Counted from the stretch's first letter, positions 1 through 9,543 are shown. The stretch: 64,000 bases of DNA from Aromatoleum bremense (GCF_017894365.1 NZ_CP059467.1:3286001-3350000), one strand, 5' to 3'. Notes: generated by a model not told the origin, from the letters alone. Numbers and translations are program-made.

Positions 1-1521
1 ATCGGCGACCAGCTCGTCGATGCTCACGTTTTCATCCACGATGCGATTGACGAAGCTCGAGTTCGCGCCGTTTTCGAGCAGACGCCGGACGAGGTAGGCG
101 AGCAGCGTCTCATGGCTGCCGACGGGCGCGTAGATGCGCACCCTGCGCTGCGGGCCGCCGTCGCCGACGATCTGGTCGTAGAGCGGCTCGCCCATGCCGT
201 GCAGGCACTGGAACTCGTAGTCGCCGGCTGCGTAGTCGTCGCCTGCGAGCTGGAAGACCGCCGAGAGCGTGTGGGCGTTGTGCGTCGCGAACTGCGGATA
301 GAGGACGTCGCGCGCCGCGAGCAGCTGTTTGGCGCACGCGAGGTAGGCGACATCGGTGTACAGCTTACGCGTGAAGACCGGGTAGCCGGCGAGGCCCTCG
401 ACCTGGGTGCGCTTGATTTCTGCATCCCAGTACGCGCCCTTGACGAGCCGCACCATGAGGCGCCGGCCGCTGCGCCGGGCCAGCTCGATGATCCAGTCGA
501 CGACGTGCGGCGCGCGTTTCTGGTACGCCTGCACGACGAAGCCCAGGCCTTGCCACCCGGCGAGCCCGTCGTCGAGCGCGAGCGCTTCGAGCAGGTCGAG
601 TGACAGCTCCAGGCGCTCGGCTTCCTCGGCGTCGATGTTCAGGCCGATGTCGTAGTGCCGCGCCAGCACGCACAGCGATTTCAGCCGCGGCAGCAGCTCG
701 GCGAGCACGCGCTCGCGCTGCGACCACACGTAGCGCGGATGCAGCGCCGACAGCTTGACCGAAATGCCGTCGCCGTCGACCACGCCACGGCCGGCCGACG
801 CCTGGCCGATGGCGTGGATCGCCTCTTCGTAGCCGGCGAGGTAGCGCCGCGCGTCGGCCGCCGTCATCGCCGCCTCGCCGAGCATGTCGAACGAGTAGCG
901 GTAGCCGCGCCGGCGAGCCGCCACGCTGCGCTCGAGCGCTTCGGCGATGCTGCGGCCGGTGACGAACTGCTCGCCGAGCAGGCGCATCGCCAAGTCCATG
1001 CCGCGGCGGATCAGCGGTTCGCCGCCGCGCGCGAGCATCCGCGTGAGAGCGCTCGAAAGCCCTTGCGCGCTGCTCGTTGCCACCAGCCTTCCCGTCACCA
1101 GCAGGCCCCAAGTCGCGGCGTTGACGAACAACGACGGGCTGTGGCCGAGGTGCGCGTGCCAGTCGCGGTGGGCGAGCTTGTCGCGGATCAGCCGGTCGGC
1201 GGTCGCCGGGTCCGGCACCCGGAGCAGCGCTTCGGCGAGGCACATCAGCGCCACGCCTTCCTGGCTCGACAGCGAAAACTCCTTCATCAGCGCGTCGACG
1301 CCGCTGGAGCGGGTGCGCGTCGCCCGCAGTCCGGCGACCAGCTCGCGCGCCTGCGCGCGAATGCGCGCCTGCATTGCGGCATCGATCCGCGCGGCGCGGA
1401 TCAGCGACGGCACGCACTCGGGTTCGGGCGTTCGCCAGGCGGCGTCGATGCGCCGGCGCAGTTCGGAACGGGCGGCGGCGGGGAGGGCGGCGGTGGCGGG
1501 ATCGGGGATTTCGGGCTTCAT
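1..1521 (-). CDS. putA: Bifunctional proline dehydrogenase / P5C dehydrogenase, N-terminal part (cut by window edge)
   Basis: PutA oxidises proline to glutamate in two steps, using FAD in the proline dehydrogenase barrel and NAD in the P5C dehydrogenase domain. Only the first 507 codons are in the window; the C-terminal domain lies beyond base 1. The start is the ATG at 1519-1521, behind a GGAG-type ribosome site. The visible protein has the helical arm (MKEFSLSSQEGVALMCLAEALL), the linker FVNAATWGLLVTG, and the barrel with the motifs SFDMLGEAA, SVKLSALHPRY, VRLVKGAYWD and FATHNAHT, typical of PutA. There is no N-terminal ribbon-helix-helix domain, so this looks like the bifunctional enzyme without the DNA-binding autorepressor function (inference from family knowledge). 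Confidence in identity is high. Confidence 0.95.
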   Translation of the reverse strand, partial: MKPEIPDPATAALPAAARSELRRRIDAAWRTPEPECVPSLIRAARIDAAMQARIRAQARELVAGLRATRTRSSGVDALMKEFSLSSQEGVALMCLAEALLRVPDPATADRLIRDKLAHRDWHAHLGHSPSLFVNAATWGLLVTGRLVATSSAQGLSSALTRMLARGGEPLIRRGMDLAMRLLGEQFVTGRSIAEALERSVAARRRGYRYSFDMLGEAAMTAADARRYLAGYEEAIHAIGQASAGRGVVDGDGISVKLSALHPRYVWSQRERVLAELLPRLKSLCVLARHYDIGLNIDAEEAERLELSLDLLEALALDDGLAGWQGLGFVVQAYQKRAPHVVDWIIELARRSGRRLMVRLVKGAYWDAEIKRTQVEGLAGYPVFTRKLYTDVAYLACAKQLLAARDVLYPQFATHNAHTLSAVFQLAGDDYAAGDYEFQCLHGMGEPLYDQIVGDGGPQRRVRIYAPVGSHETLLAYLVRRLLENGANSSFVNRIVDENVSIDELVAD

Positions 1522-1851
1522 CGCGAGGAGGACTCCTGAAGGCGCGATCGGGCGCTGCAGCCGCCGCTCGCGTGTACGCATCCGGGCGTCGCCGAGCGTC
1601 CGCGATCGAGCGCGGCGAGCATGCGACGGGTGGATGGGATTCTTGCACGGTTGGAGCCGAATTTTCTGCTATCGCTCGGCTCGCTCGCCATGTCGCGCGA
1701 GGGTCCGGCAAAAGCCGTCGATGACCGCTTCGCCGCGCAGCAGCTGATGCGGAGAAACGTTGATCGCCACTTTCGGTACCTCGACATCCGCGGTGCGCAG
1801 CCACGCGAGGTCGCGGCAGGCCACGCGCGGCGCAAGCGGCCCGTCATCTCG
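1522..1851. other. Non-coding stretch between putA and a cardiolipin synthase fragment
   Basis: About 330 bases with no convincing gene. It should carry the putA promoter, but no clear -10/-35 pair was seen. The open frame running through it on the plus strand has no recognisable protein features before base 1852, where homology to a phospholipase D family protein begins. Confidence 0.5.
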
Positions 1852-2064
1852 GCCGGGGCCGCCAATTTCGACATCCGTTCGTTCCGCCTCAACGACGAAA
1901 CGAGCCTCAATCTCTACGACCGGCCGTTCGCCGAGAAAATGATCGTGGTCTTCGAGTCCGACCTCGCGCAGGTGCAGCGCTACACCTATGAAATGTGGCA
2001 GCAGCGGCCGATGAAGGACAAGCTGATCGAGAAATTAGTGTTGCCGCTGAAATCGCAGCTGTGA
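1852..2064 (+). pseudogene. C-terminal remnant of a PLD-family cardiolipin synthase
   Basis: The last roughly 70 codons before the stop at 2064 read like the end of a cardiolipin synthase: the post-HKD motif GAANFDIRSFRLNDE, then LNLYDRPFAEKM and a tail ending RPMKDKLIEKLVLPLKSQL. The frame stays open upstream to about 1621, but that part has no HxKxxxxD motif and nothing like a PLD domain, and no other frame supplies it. The simplest reading is a decayed gene whose 5' portion was deleted next to putA. It is unlikely to be active, because both catalytic HKD motifs are missing. Family assignment rests on motif recognition only. Confidence 0.6.
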
Positions 2065-2191
2065 CGGGGCCGATGCGCGCAAATCTCGCGTCCTGCGGCG
2101 GTTCGACTCAGCCGGCTGGTGCGACTAAACTGGATTCAGGGTTTCGGGGGCGAACTGCCGTCCTGGCGACAGACCGAGGAGAAGGATCGAC

Positions 2192-2920
2192 ATGGAAAAG
2201 ATGAACCTGCTTCTGTTGCCCGGGCTGTTGAACGGGGCGAGCCTGTTCGAGCACCAGGTGGATGGGCTGGCGGACGTGGTCGGCATCACGATCGCCGACC
2301 TGACCGGTTCGGATTCGATGGCCGGCCTTGCAGAGGATGCGCTGGCGCAAGCGCCCGAAGGGCCGTTCGTGCTCGCCGGAATGTCGATGGGCGGCTATGT
2401 CGCCTTCGAGATCCTGCGCCGGGCACCGCACCGCGTGCGTGCGCTGGTGCTGCTCAGCACGAGCGCGCGTCCCGACACTCCCGACGCCACGGCGGCGCGC
2501 GAGGAGCTCATCGCGCTTGGCGCCACCGATTTTCCGGCGGTCATCGAAAAACTGCTGGCGCGCATGGCGCACCCCGAGCATGCGAACACCCCCGAGGTGG
2601 GCGGCGTGTTCCAGTCGATGGCGACCGGGCTCGGGTACGAAGTGTTCGTACGCCAGCAGCGCGCGATCATCGGCCGCGCGGACAGCCGGCCCACGCTCGC
2701 CGACATCGAATGCCCGACGCTCGTCCTGTGCGGGCAGGATGACCTCATCACACCGCCGGACGTGCACCATGAACTGGCGGCGGGGATTTCCGGTGCACGG
2801 CTCCATGCCATCGAGGAATGCGGTCATCTCGTGCCGCTCGAGCAGCCCGAACAGGTTACCGGGCTCTTGCGCGACTGGCTGGCGGCGCTCGCGGTCCCGC
2901 CGAAGACGCCGGGAACCTGA
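2192..2920 (+). CDS. Alpha/beta-fold hydrolase
   Basis: A 242-residue cytosolic alpha/beta hydrolase. The nucleophile elbow GMSMG lies near residue 64, the strand carrying the acid (LVLCGQDDLITPP) near 178, and the histidine region EECGHLVPLEQPEQV near 207, giving a complete Ser-Asp-His set. The start follows a GAGGAGAAGG ribosome site; a second ATG three codons in is an alternative. The substrate cannot be told from sequence; esterases and proline-iminopeptidase-like enzymes share this layout. It stands alone, convergent with the VIT gene only 20 bases away. Confidence 0.85.
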   Translation: MEKMNLLLLPGLLNGASLFEHQVDGLADVVGITIADLTGSDSMAGLAEDALAQAPEGPFVLAGMSMGGYVAFEILRRAPHRVRALVLLSTSARPDTPDATAAREELIALGATDFPAVIEKLLARMAHPEHANTPEVGGVFQSMATGLGYEVFVRQQRAIIGRADSRPTLADIECPTLVLCGQDDLITPPDVHHELAAGISGARLHAIEECGHLVPLEQPEQVTGLLRDWLAALAVPPKTPGT

Positions 2921-2940
2921 CAAAGACCATCGTCACCAAC

Positions 2941-3642
2941 TCAAACGACCGCCCCGAACAGCGCCCCGACGCCGGCAGTGATCGCCATCGCGAGTGCGCC
3001 CCAGAACGTGACGCGCCAAGCCCCTATCGGCACGGAGGCGCCGCCGACGCGGGCGGCAACGGCGCCGAGCAGGGCGAGGAACGCGAGCGACGTGCCCGAA
3101 ACCCACGCAATCAGGCCCTGCGCAGGGGCCAGCGCCGTCACCGCCAGCGGCAGCGCTGCCCCGACCGCGAAGCTCGCGGCCGACGACAGCGCGGCCTGGA
3201 CCGGCTGTGCGCTGAGCGTTGCGGAAATTCCGAGCTCGTCGCGCGCATGGGCGCCGAGCGCGTCGTGCGCCATCAGCTGGTTGGCAACCTGCTGCGCGAG
3301 GCCCGGCTCGAGTCCCCGCGCGATATAAATCGCGGCCAGCTCGCGGTGTTCCGCGACCGGCTGCCTCTCGAGTTCGGTGCGCTCGCGCGACAGCTCGGCA
3401 TTTTCCGCATCGGCCTGCGAATGCACCGACACGTATTCGCCGGCGGCCATCGACATCGCCCCGGCCACCAGTCCGGCGACACCGGCCACGAGGGCAGCCC
3501 CCTGACCTGACCCGGCAGCCGCGACGCCGACCACGAGGCTGGCCGTCGAAACGATGCCGTCGTTGGCGCCGAGCACGGCAGCACGCATCCAGCCGAGGCG
3601 ATCGGTGCGGTGACGTTCAGTGTGGCGTCGCGCGAACTTCAT
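2941..3642 (-). CDS. VIT1/CCC1-family Fe/Mn transporter
   Basis: A 233-residue membrane protein of the VIT family, which exports or sequesters Fe(II)/Mn(II) in plants, yeast and bacteria. It shows the family signature near the N-terminus (LGANDGIVSTASLVVGV), the MAAGEYVSVHSQ segment before the acidic cytoplasmic loop (residues about 85-140, rich in E and R), and three later hydrophobic segments ending in a glycine-rich helix. The ATG at 3640-3642 is preferred over a GTG three codons upstream, because GGAG lies 8 bases before the ATG and overlaps the GTG. It converges with the hydrolase. The transported ion is inferred from the family. Confidence 0.9.
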   Translation of the reverse strand: MKFARRHTERHRTDRLGWMRAAVLGANDGIVSTASLVVGVAAAGSGQGAALVAGVAGLVAGAMSMAAGEYVSVHSQADAENAELSRERTELERQPVAEHRELAAIYIARGLEPGLAQQVANQLMAHDALGAHARDELGISATLSAQPVQAALSSAASFAVGAALPLAVTALAPAQGLIAWVSGTSLAFLALLGAVAARVGGASVPIGAWRVTFWGALAMAITAGVGALFGAVV

Positions 3643-3808
3643 GATCGGCACTCCATAGGCGTCGATCCGTACAGCATGGCCGCTACAGAGGTGTCGTCAA
3701 GCCTGGGGTGAATTTCCGGCCCGCGCCGCCTGTCCGTCTTCACGCGTGAAACCGGCAAAATCCGGCGGCGTTATCGGTTTGGCCTACAAGGAGCGCGGCT
3801 CCCCGACG

Positions 3809-4138
3809 TCACGGCCACTGATAGAAGCTGGCGTGCCGCCGGAGCGCTTCCGGGTCGTTCTGGAAAGCGATCAGCTCCTGATGGACTTGGGCGCGCGTTT
3901 TTCCTTCCGGACCCGCCGGCGTCTTCATGTCGAGTACCCAGACGGCTTCTCCTCCGATGCGGCGCCACCCATTCACCGCCGGTTCGTCCTGGAATCCGGC
4001 GGTCGCGTGCACAACGTGATTGTGTGACGCCGCTTCAGCCCCGATGCGCACCGGTGCCGCTGAAGAATCCGCGATCGCGACGGAAGTGCCCAACGCGGCA
4101 ACAAGAGCGATGCCTGTGCTTTTCAGATATTTCTGCAT
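3809..4138 (-). CDS. Small secreted protein, DUF4148-like
   Basis: A 109-residue protein with a clear Sec signal peptide (MQKYLKSTGIALVAALGTSVAIA) and a mature part of about 85 residues. The C-terminal motif GKTRAQVHQELIAFQNDPEALRR resembles the DUF4148 family, common in betaproteobacterial periplasmic proteins of unknown role. The ATG at 4136-4138 is chosen behind a GGGG stretch; an in-frame TTG four codons upstream is also open. The gene faces away from norV across the AT-rich leader. No function can be assigned. Confidence 0.65.
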   Translation of the reverse strand: MQKYLKSTGIALVAALGTSVAIADSSAAPVRIGAEAASHNHVVHATAGFQDEPAVNGWRRIGGEAVWVLDMKTPAGPEGKTRAQVHQELIAFQNDPEALRRHASFYQWP

Positions 4139-4766
4139 TTTTAGCCCCAAATATAATGTGACGATTAACAGGATTGAAATGGTGGCGCAATTCAGTTGCG
4201 TCGTTATTCAGAATAAGCGCTGATGTGATTGCATGATTTGATTTATATTATTTTTTGCAAATCATGATTAAACCGTTATGGCACCATGGAAATTTGGCCG
4301 CCAACAGACGGGAAGTCATGCTGGCGATAAGGTGCGGGAATATCCCTTTCGCCTTCCAGGGTAAAAAACGATGATCCCGAAACGGGATTGATGATGTATA
4401 AATAATGACGGTAGCAGAGTCATTGCCAGAATTGACGAAAATCAATTCAGATCCTTGCAAATTACGGCTACAGGTAACGCAGCAGGAATTATCTGAATTT
4501 GAAGTTGCAAGAAACATACATCTTCTGTTAGCCTGCAATCCTTGCTTCCAGCGGGGGCGTCAGTCTCCTGGTTCCCCTCATTGAGACGGAAGAGTCGGGT
4601 ATGACGCGGCATATGAATGAAATAACGAATCCATATTCGCATCTCCGTGCCACGCGGATTAATGCAAGTTGATAATATAAAGAAGCATGTAGTATATTTA
4701 TTAAAAATTCATGGTTTGTGTCCTGTATTTCAGGTGCGGATACCTTTCTATAATCAGGAGCGTGCA
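4139..4766. promoter_or_regulatory. AT-rich leader between the DUF4148-like gene and norVW
   Basis: About 630 bases without a convincing gene, clearly richer in A+T than the surroundings. It contains a perfect 9-base inverted repeat at 4232-4266. Just before the norVW start, near 4680, is a half-site resembling an NsrR operator (AAGAAGCATGT against the consensus AAGATGYATTT). It probably carries the NO-responsive promoter of norVW and the promoter of the divergent small gene. The several short open frames here have no recognisable features. Confidence 0.5.
4232..4266. repeat. Perfect 9-bp inverted repeat with AT-rich 17-base loop
   Basis: The arms CATGATTTG (4232-4240) and CAAATCATG (4258-4266) are perfectly complementary and separated by 17 mostly A/T bases. 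It lies about 500 bases upstream of norVW and about 95 bases upstream of the divergent small gene. It could be an operator or a DNA bend site. The loop and lack of a following T-run on the minus strand make a terminator less likely. Confidence 0.4.
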
Positions 4767-7430
4767 ATGTCGTTTGCTGTGAAAAGTAATATCACGTGGG
4801 TCGGAAAACAGGATTGGGAGCTGCGTGAATTCCATGGTGCAGAATACTCGACGCACAAGGGATCGAGCTATAACAGCTATCTCGTGCGCGAGGAAAAGGT
4901 GGCGTTGATCGATACGGTCTGGAGCCCGTACGCGCAGGAGTTCGTCGACAATCTGGAAAAGGAAATCGATCTCGACAAAATCGACTACATCATCGCGAAC
5001 CACGCGGAAATCGATCACAGCGGCGCATTGCCGGCATTACTGGCGAGGATTCCCGGCACGCCGATCTACTGCACCGAAAACGGCGTCAAGTCCCTGAAAG
5101 GACACTTTCACAAGGACTGGAATTTCAAAGTGGTCAAGACCGGGGATACGCTGGATCTGGGCAACGGCAAGCAGTTCGTATTCGTCGAAGCCCCGATGCT
5201 GCACTGGCCGGACAGCATGATGACGTACCTCGCCGGGGATGCGGTGCTGTTCAGCAATGACGCCTTCGGCCAGCACTACGCCAGCGAGCAGATGTTCAAC
5301 GACCTCGTGGACCAGGAGGAACTGCGCGCCGAGTGCCTCAAGTACTACGCGAACATCCTCACGCCGTTCAGTGCACGTGTTACCGCGAAGATCCACGAAG
5401 TGCTGTCGTTCAAGCTGCCGCTGGAAATGATCTGCACGTCCCACGGCATCATCTGGCGCGACAATCCGGCGCAGATCGTGGAGCAATACCTGGCGTGGGC
5501 CGACGATTACCAGGAAAACCAGATCACGCTGATCTACGACACGATGTGGAACGGCACCCGGCAGATGGCAGAGGCGATCACCAAGGGGATCCGTTCGGCC
5601 GACCCGTCGGTGGAAGTCAAGATGTTCAACCTGGCCATCTCGGACAAGAACGACGTGCTCACGCAGGTGTTCAAATCGAAGGGCATTCTGGTCGGTTCTC
5701 CGACCGTCAACAACGGCATGCTGCCTCAGGTCGCGGCGCTGCTCGAAGAAATGCGCGGCCTGCGTTTCCGCGGCAAGCACGCGGCGCCATTCGGCAGCCA
5801 CGGCTGGAGCGGCGGAGCCGTGGACCGGATCGGCCAGCGGCTGGAGGAGGCGGGCTTCAACGTCAGCGGCGGGATCGAAGCGGTCTGGAAGCCCACCGAT
5901 GGCGCCTTGGACGAATGCCTCGCGTTCGGCCGGCGCATTGCGCAGCAATGGCGTGGCGATCATGTACCTGTCGAGGCCGGCGAGAGCGCTCCTGCGTCCG
6001 CGTTCGCCCGACAACCGGCCCGACCGGCCGCAAATACCGCTGCGGCAGCGGCCGCCACCCCGAACGTCGCTGCGGCTGACGGCGGTTCGATGAGGTGCCG
6101 GACCTGCGGCTGGGTTTATGACCCGGCGAAGGGAGAATCGGGGCAGGGCGTCGATGCCGGCACGCCGTGGTCCGCCGTGCCGGAAACGTTCCTGTGCCCC
6201 GAATGCCTACTCGGCAAATCGGAGTTTGAACCCCTGCATCCCCGCCGGGACGGCGCGGCGGACGCCTCCCGGGGTGACGGGCTCCAGCCCGCGCCGGTCG
6301 TGATCATCGGTGGCGGCAGCGCCACTTACCAGCTGGTCCGTGCTTTCCGGGCGCAGGACCAGGACACGCCGGTGCTGGTGATCACCGCGGATGCTGGTGC
6401 CGACTACCCCAAGCCCCAGCTGGTCCACGGATTCAGCCGCAAGCTCGGGCCGTCGGATCTGGTGCAGCGTTCGCCGGAAGAGCTCGCCCGCGAGTTCAAC
6501 GTCACGATCAAGACTCATATACGGGTGGATTCGATCGATGCCAAGGCGAAGACGATCAGTTTCGGGGGCAAAATCCAGCCTTACAGGGATCTCGTCCTGG
6601 CGCTCGGTGCGAGTCCGTGGATCCCTCCGCTCGAAGGAAACGCCGTCGATCGGGTGATCACGCTGAACAATCTCGCGGACTACGAAACGTATCTGCATCA
6701 GCTCTCGCAGGGAAAGCGGGTGCTGGTGATCGGAGCGGGTCTGACCGGCACCGAGGTCGCGCTCGATCTGGTCGAAGGCGGGCAGCAGGTGTGGCTGACC
6801 GACGTCGCGCCCCGTACGCTTGCCCGGGTGTTGCCCGAGTTCGTCAGCCAGGAACTGGAAACCAGGCTGGTGCAGAAGGGATGCCTGCTGCATCTGGGTC
6901 AAAGCATCGTGTCACTCGACTCGAGCGCCGGAGGGATCACCGTGCGGCTTTCAGACGGGGAAACCTTTGAAGTGGACACGGTGGTGTCGGCGGCGGGAGT
7001 GCGGCCCCGCATCGAACTCGCCAGGGCCACCGGCCTCCAGGTCAATCGGGGAATCCGGGTCGATCCGCAGTTGCAGAGCAGCAGCGCGCATATCTATGCG
7101 CTGGGCGACTGCGCCGAGATCGAAGGACTGGTGCTGCCGTTCATGCATCCCCTGTCGCTGGCGGCCCAGGCACTGGCGAAAACGCTCGCCGGCGAGCCTA
7201 CCGGACTTCGCCTGCCTGCGATGCCGACGATAGTGAAAACGCCCGCGATGCCGATCCAGGTCGGCGGCGTGACGGTTGCCGATGGCCTTCAGTGGACGGT
7301 GGATGCCGATGAAACCGGCCTGACGGGCAAGGCGGTCAACGACGAGGGCGAATTGGTGGGCTACGTCGTGACCGGCAAGCATCTCGGCAACGGCATGGCG
7401 CTGCTGCAACAGTTGCCGGCACTGCTCTGA
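4767..7430 (+). CDS. Single-chain flavorubredoxin-NADH reductase (NorV-rubredoxin-NorW fusion), NO reductase
   Basis: An 887-residue cytosolic fusion of the two components E. coli makes separately. Residues 1 to about 400 are NorV: a metallo-beta-lactamase-like diiron domain with ligands H79, E81, D83 and H84 in [10 protein letters not shown] and the motif [12 protein letters not shown], then a flavodoxin domain ([15 protein letters not shown]). A rubredoxin follows with C444, C447, C477 and C480. From about residue 510 comes a NorW-type FAD/NAD reductase ([41 protein letters not shown]). The chain could pass electrons from NADH through FAD and rubredoxin iron to FMN and the diiron site, reducing NO to N2O. 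The start is the ATG at 4767 behind CAGGAG; it matches the NorV N-terminus. nsrR follows 225 bases downstream, suggesting NO-dependent derepression. Confidence 0.93.
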   Translation: MSFAVKSNITWVGKQDWELREFHGAEYSTHKGSSYNSYLVREEKVALIDTVWSPYAQEFVDNLEKEIDLDKIDYIIANHAEIDHSGALPALLARIPGTPIYCTENGVKSLKGHFHKDWNFKVVKTGDTLDLGNGKQFVFVEAPMLHWPDSMMTYLAGDAVLFSNDAFGQHYASEQMFNDLVDQEELRAECLKYYANILTPFSARVTAKIHEVLSFKLPLEMICTSHGIIWRDNPAQIVEQYLAWADDYQENQITLIYDTMWNGTRQMAEAITKGIRSADPSVEVKMFNLAISDKNDVLTQVFKSKGILVGSPTVNNGMLPQVAALLEEMRGLRFRGKHAAPFGSHGWSGGAVDRIGQRLEEAGFNVSGGIEAVWKPTDGALDECLAFGRRIAQQWRGDHVPVEAGESAPASAFARQPARPAANTAAAAAATPNVAAADGGSMRCRTCGWVYDPAKGESGQGVDAGTPWSAVPETFLCPECLLGKSEFEPLHPRRDGAADASRGDGLQPAPVVIIGGGSATYQLVRAFRAQDQDTPVLVITADAGADYPKPQLVHGFSRKLGPSDLVQRSPEELAREFNVTIKTHIRVDSIDAKAKTISFGGKIQPYRDLVLALGASPWIPPLEGNAVDRVITLNNLADYETYLHQLSQGKRVLVIGAGLTGTEVALDLVEGGQQVWLTDVAPRTLARVLPEFVSQELETRLVQKGCLLHLGQSIVSLDSSAGGITVRLSDGETFEVDTVVSAAGVRPRIELARATGLQVNRGIRVDPQLQSSSAHIYALGDCAEIEGLVLPFMHPLSLAAQALAKTLAGEPTGLRLPAMPTIVKTPAMPIQVGGVTVADGLQWTVDADETGLTGKAVNDEGELVGYVVTGKHLGNGMALLQQLPALL

Positions 7431-7655
7431 GGCCCGTTAGCGCTATCGACGATCGCTGCGTCGCCTTCGGTGACGAGCGGAAACAGAATGCGGGCGGCTC
7501 GAAAGGGCCGCTCGCTTCCTCATAAGCTGCATGCCAGATACACCTATCGATGGCCACGTGCTAATCTGTCGCGTACGGCCGATTGCCCGGTCCGTCCCGT
7601 TTGGGTCTGCCAGCGGGAGGGGGGTAGAAGTGCCGGGACATGCCGAGAGCCCGCG

Positions 7656-8120
7656 ATGCAACTGACCCGATACACCGATTACGCGTTCCGTACACTGATT
7701 TTTCTCGGACTGCAAAAACCCGCCGAACTGGTAACGATCTCCATCGTGTCGGAGCATTTCGACATTCCCCGCAATCACCTCGTCAAGATCGTGAACCACC
7801 TGGCCAGGCTGGGCTACATCGAAGCCCTCAGGGGAAAAGGCGGCGGCATTCGCTTGAATCGTCCGGCCACGAAAATCAACTTGCGCAGCGTGGTCGAGGC
7901 CGTGGAAGAGACGCTGACGCCGATAAACTGCCACGAGCCTACCTGCAGGATCCTGCCGTCGTGCCGGCTCGTGGGCATCATGGACGAGGCGCAGGAAGCG
8001 TTCCTGGCAGTGCTCGGGAAATACAGCCTGAGTGATCTTCAGCAAGATCCGCAACGTCTCGAAAAATTGCTCAAGTGGTTTCCCTCGCACGAAAGGAGTG
8101 CGCACGTGGCGCACTCATGA
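7656..8120 (+). CDS. nsrR: NsrR, NO-sensing Rrf2-family repressor
   Basis: A 154-residue Rrf2 regulator. The winged helix covers residues 1 to about 70 with the recognition region SRNHLVKI-like (PRNHLVKIVNHLARLGYI) and wing GKGGGIRL. Three cysteines, C92, C97 and C103, match the [Fe-S] ligands of E. coli NsrR at 91, 96 and 102. In that family, NO destroys the cluster and lifts repression. The start ATGCAACTGACC (MQLT) is the conserved NsrR start; the frame is open further upstream but without homology. Its position downstream of the flavorubredoxin gene fits control of that gene. Confidence 0.92.
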   Translation: MQLTRYTDYAFRTLIFLGLQKPAELVTISIVSEHFDIPRNHLVKIVNHLARLGYIEALRGKGGGIRLNRPATKINLRSVVEAVEETLTPINCHEPTCRILPSCRLVGIMDEAQEAFLAVLGKYSLSDLQQDPQRLEKLLKWFPSHERSAHVAHS

Positions 8121-8166
8121 ACCGGGCCTCGAAGCGAATCCCGTGGGTAGCAATCGTGTCGTTGCT

Positions 8167-9003
8167 TCAGCCGAACCGAAAAGCGGAAAGCGTAGTTTCG
8201 AGCACGCGATCCGAGAAGACGCGCTGACCGCCGTCCTCGCCCGCGGCACCGGCGACCACCATCAGCGGCAGCAGATGCTCTTCGGCCTGCAGCGGGTGCG
8301 AAAGACGTGCCGAAGGCGCTTGCGCCCAGTCGACCAACGCCTGATGGCGGTGCTGCGGCGCCGCCTCGACCGCCGCCGTGAGCCAGCGGTCGAACTCGTC
8401 GGAGACGGGCCCGAAACGGGGATCGCCATAACCGCGCATGTTGTGAAAGCTCATGCCGCTGCCGACGATCAACACCCCTTCGTCACGCAGCGCCGCCAGC
8501 GCCTGGCCTGCCTGCATATGCGCCAGCGGGTCGAGATCCCGGCGCAGCGACAGTTGCACCACCGGGATATCGGCAGTCGGGAACATCAGCTTCAGCGGAA
8601 TGAACATGCCGTGATCGAAGCCGTGGTGGGCGTCTATTTTCGCCGGGAGCTGCGCCTGGCCAAGCAGCGCGGCAATCTGCCCCGCCAGGCGGGGCTCGCC
8701 AAGGGCGTCATAGCGCAGTTCGTATGTGTGGGCCGGGAAACCGTAGTAGTCGTAGATCAGCTCCGGCCGTACGCCACTGGTAACGCTGAACACGGGCTCC
8801 AGCCAGTGCGCTGAAACGAGGACCACGGCCTGCGGGCGTTGCGGCAGGGTGCCGGCCACGCTCTTGAGGAAGCCGGCCATCGCGTCCCATGCCGTGGGCG
8901 GGTTCCAGTCCATGAAGAAGCAGGGGCCGGCACCATGGGGAACGAACAGGGTCGGCATCCGGGAATCGACGCGCGCGGGGACGGCTTGCGTAGTCTCTGA
9001 CAT
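8167..9003 (-). CDS. LigB/DODA-type extradiol ring-cleavage dioxygenase (YgiD-like)
   Basis: A 278-residue class III extradiol dioxygenase of the DODA/YgiD type, which opens catechol rings with non-haem metal; E. coli YgiD acts on DOPA. Visible metal and catalytic histidines lie in LFVPHGAGPC, VLVSAHWLEP, DAHHGFDHGMFIPL and GSGMSFHNMRGY, the family pattern. The ATG at 9001-9003 follows CCAGGAG; the longer open frame has no ribosome site. It converges with nsrR. The natural substrate here is unknown, and the isolated position gives no pathway hint. Confidence 0.88.
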   Translation of the reverse strand: MSETTQAVPARVDSRMPTLFVPHGAGPCFFMDWNPPTAWDAMAGFLKSVAGTLPQRPQAVVLVSAHWLEPVFSVTSGVRPELIYDYYGFPAHTYELRYDALGEPRLAGQIAALLGQAQLPAKIDAHHGFDHGMFIPLKLMFPTADIPVVQLSLRRDLDPLAHMQAGQALAALRDEGVLIVGSGMSFHNMRGYGDPRFGPVSDEFDRWLTAAVEAAPQHRHQALVDWAQAPSARLSHPLQAEEHLLPLMVVAGAAGEDGGQRVFSDRVLETTLSAFRFG

Positions 9004-9189
9004 ATGCGCCACTCTCCTGGGGAAACGCCAACGCTGCAAAGTACCACTTGCGGTGCCGTACGGTTGAATCCTGCTGGGGTGAAACTCATGCGCAATTCAT
9101 TTGCGCATCGTCAAAGCCGTAGTAGTGCCAAATATCGCGCAAATCGGTGCCAATTATCGCGCGCCGCTACACAGCGAAGCCAAAAAGCA

Positions 9190-9226
9190 AAAACCCAACC
9201 ACCGCGAAGTGATTGGGTTTTTTGTA
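9190..9226 (-). terminator. Rho-independent terminator of tRNA-fMet
   Basis: Read on the minus strand, an AACCCAA...TTGGGTT stem is followed by a T-rich run. It lies a few bases beyond the 3' end of the tRNA. Confidence 0.8.
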
Positions 9227-9231
9227 CTTAT

Positions 9232-9309
<78 letters not shown>

Positions 9310-9322
9310 TCGGAGAAACAGA

Positions 9323-9351
9323 ACTATAGTCGACTTCATAGATGCCGTCAA
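9323..9351 (-). promoter_or_regulatory. Sigma-70 promoter of tRNA-fMet
   Basis: On the minus strand, -35 TTGACG (9346-9351) and -10 TATAGT (9323-9328) are separated by exactly 17 bases, ending 13 bases before the tRNA 5' end. The match is strong. Confidence 0.8.
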
Positions 9352-9543
9352 TGAATATTGCCTGAAAAATGCCGAGACAAGCTGCGGCCCCGGCTACAAG
9401 GAACGGGCTGGCGACGCTATGCTGTCGGCCGGCCGGGTTTGTAGTGCGTGAACTGTGTTTTCGGAAATTCCGGCATCCCTCCGTCAGGGGTTCGGCGGCG
9501 TGCCGGAACCTGGACCTGTTTGAGATTTCAAGGGAATCAACCC

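Noticed and set aside
4668..4681. TTGATAATATAAAG as a possible Dnr/Fnr box before norVW.
   Set aside because: Only one half matches (TTGAT); the second half differs at three of five positions. The NsrR context makes it unnecessary.
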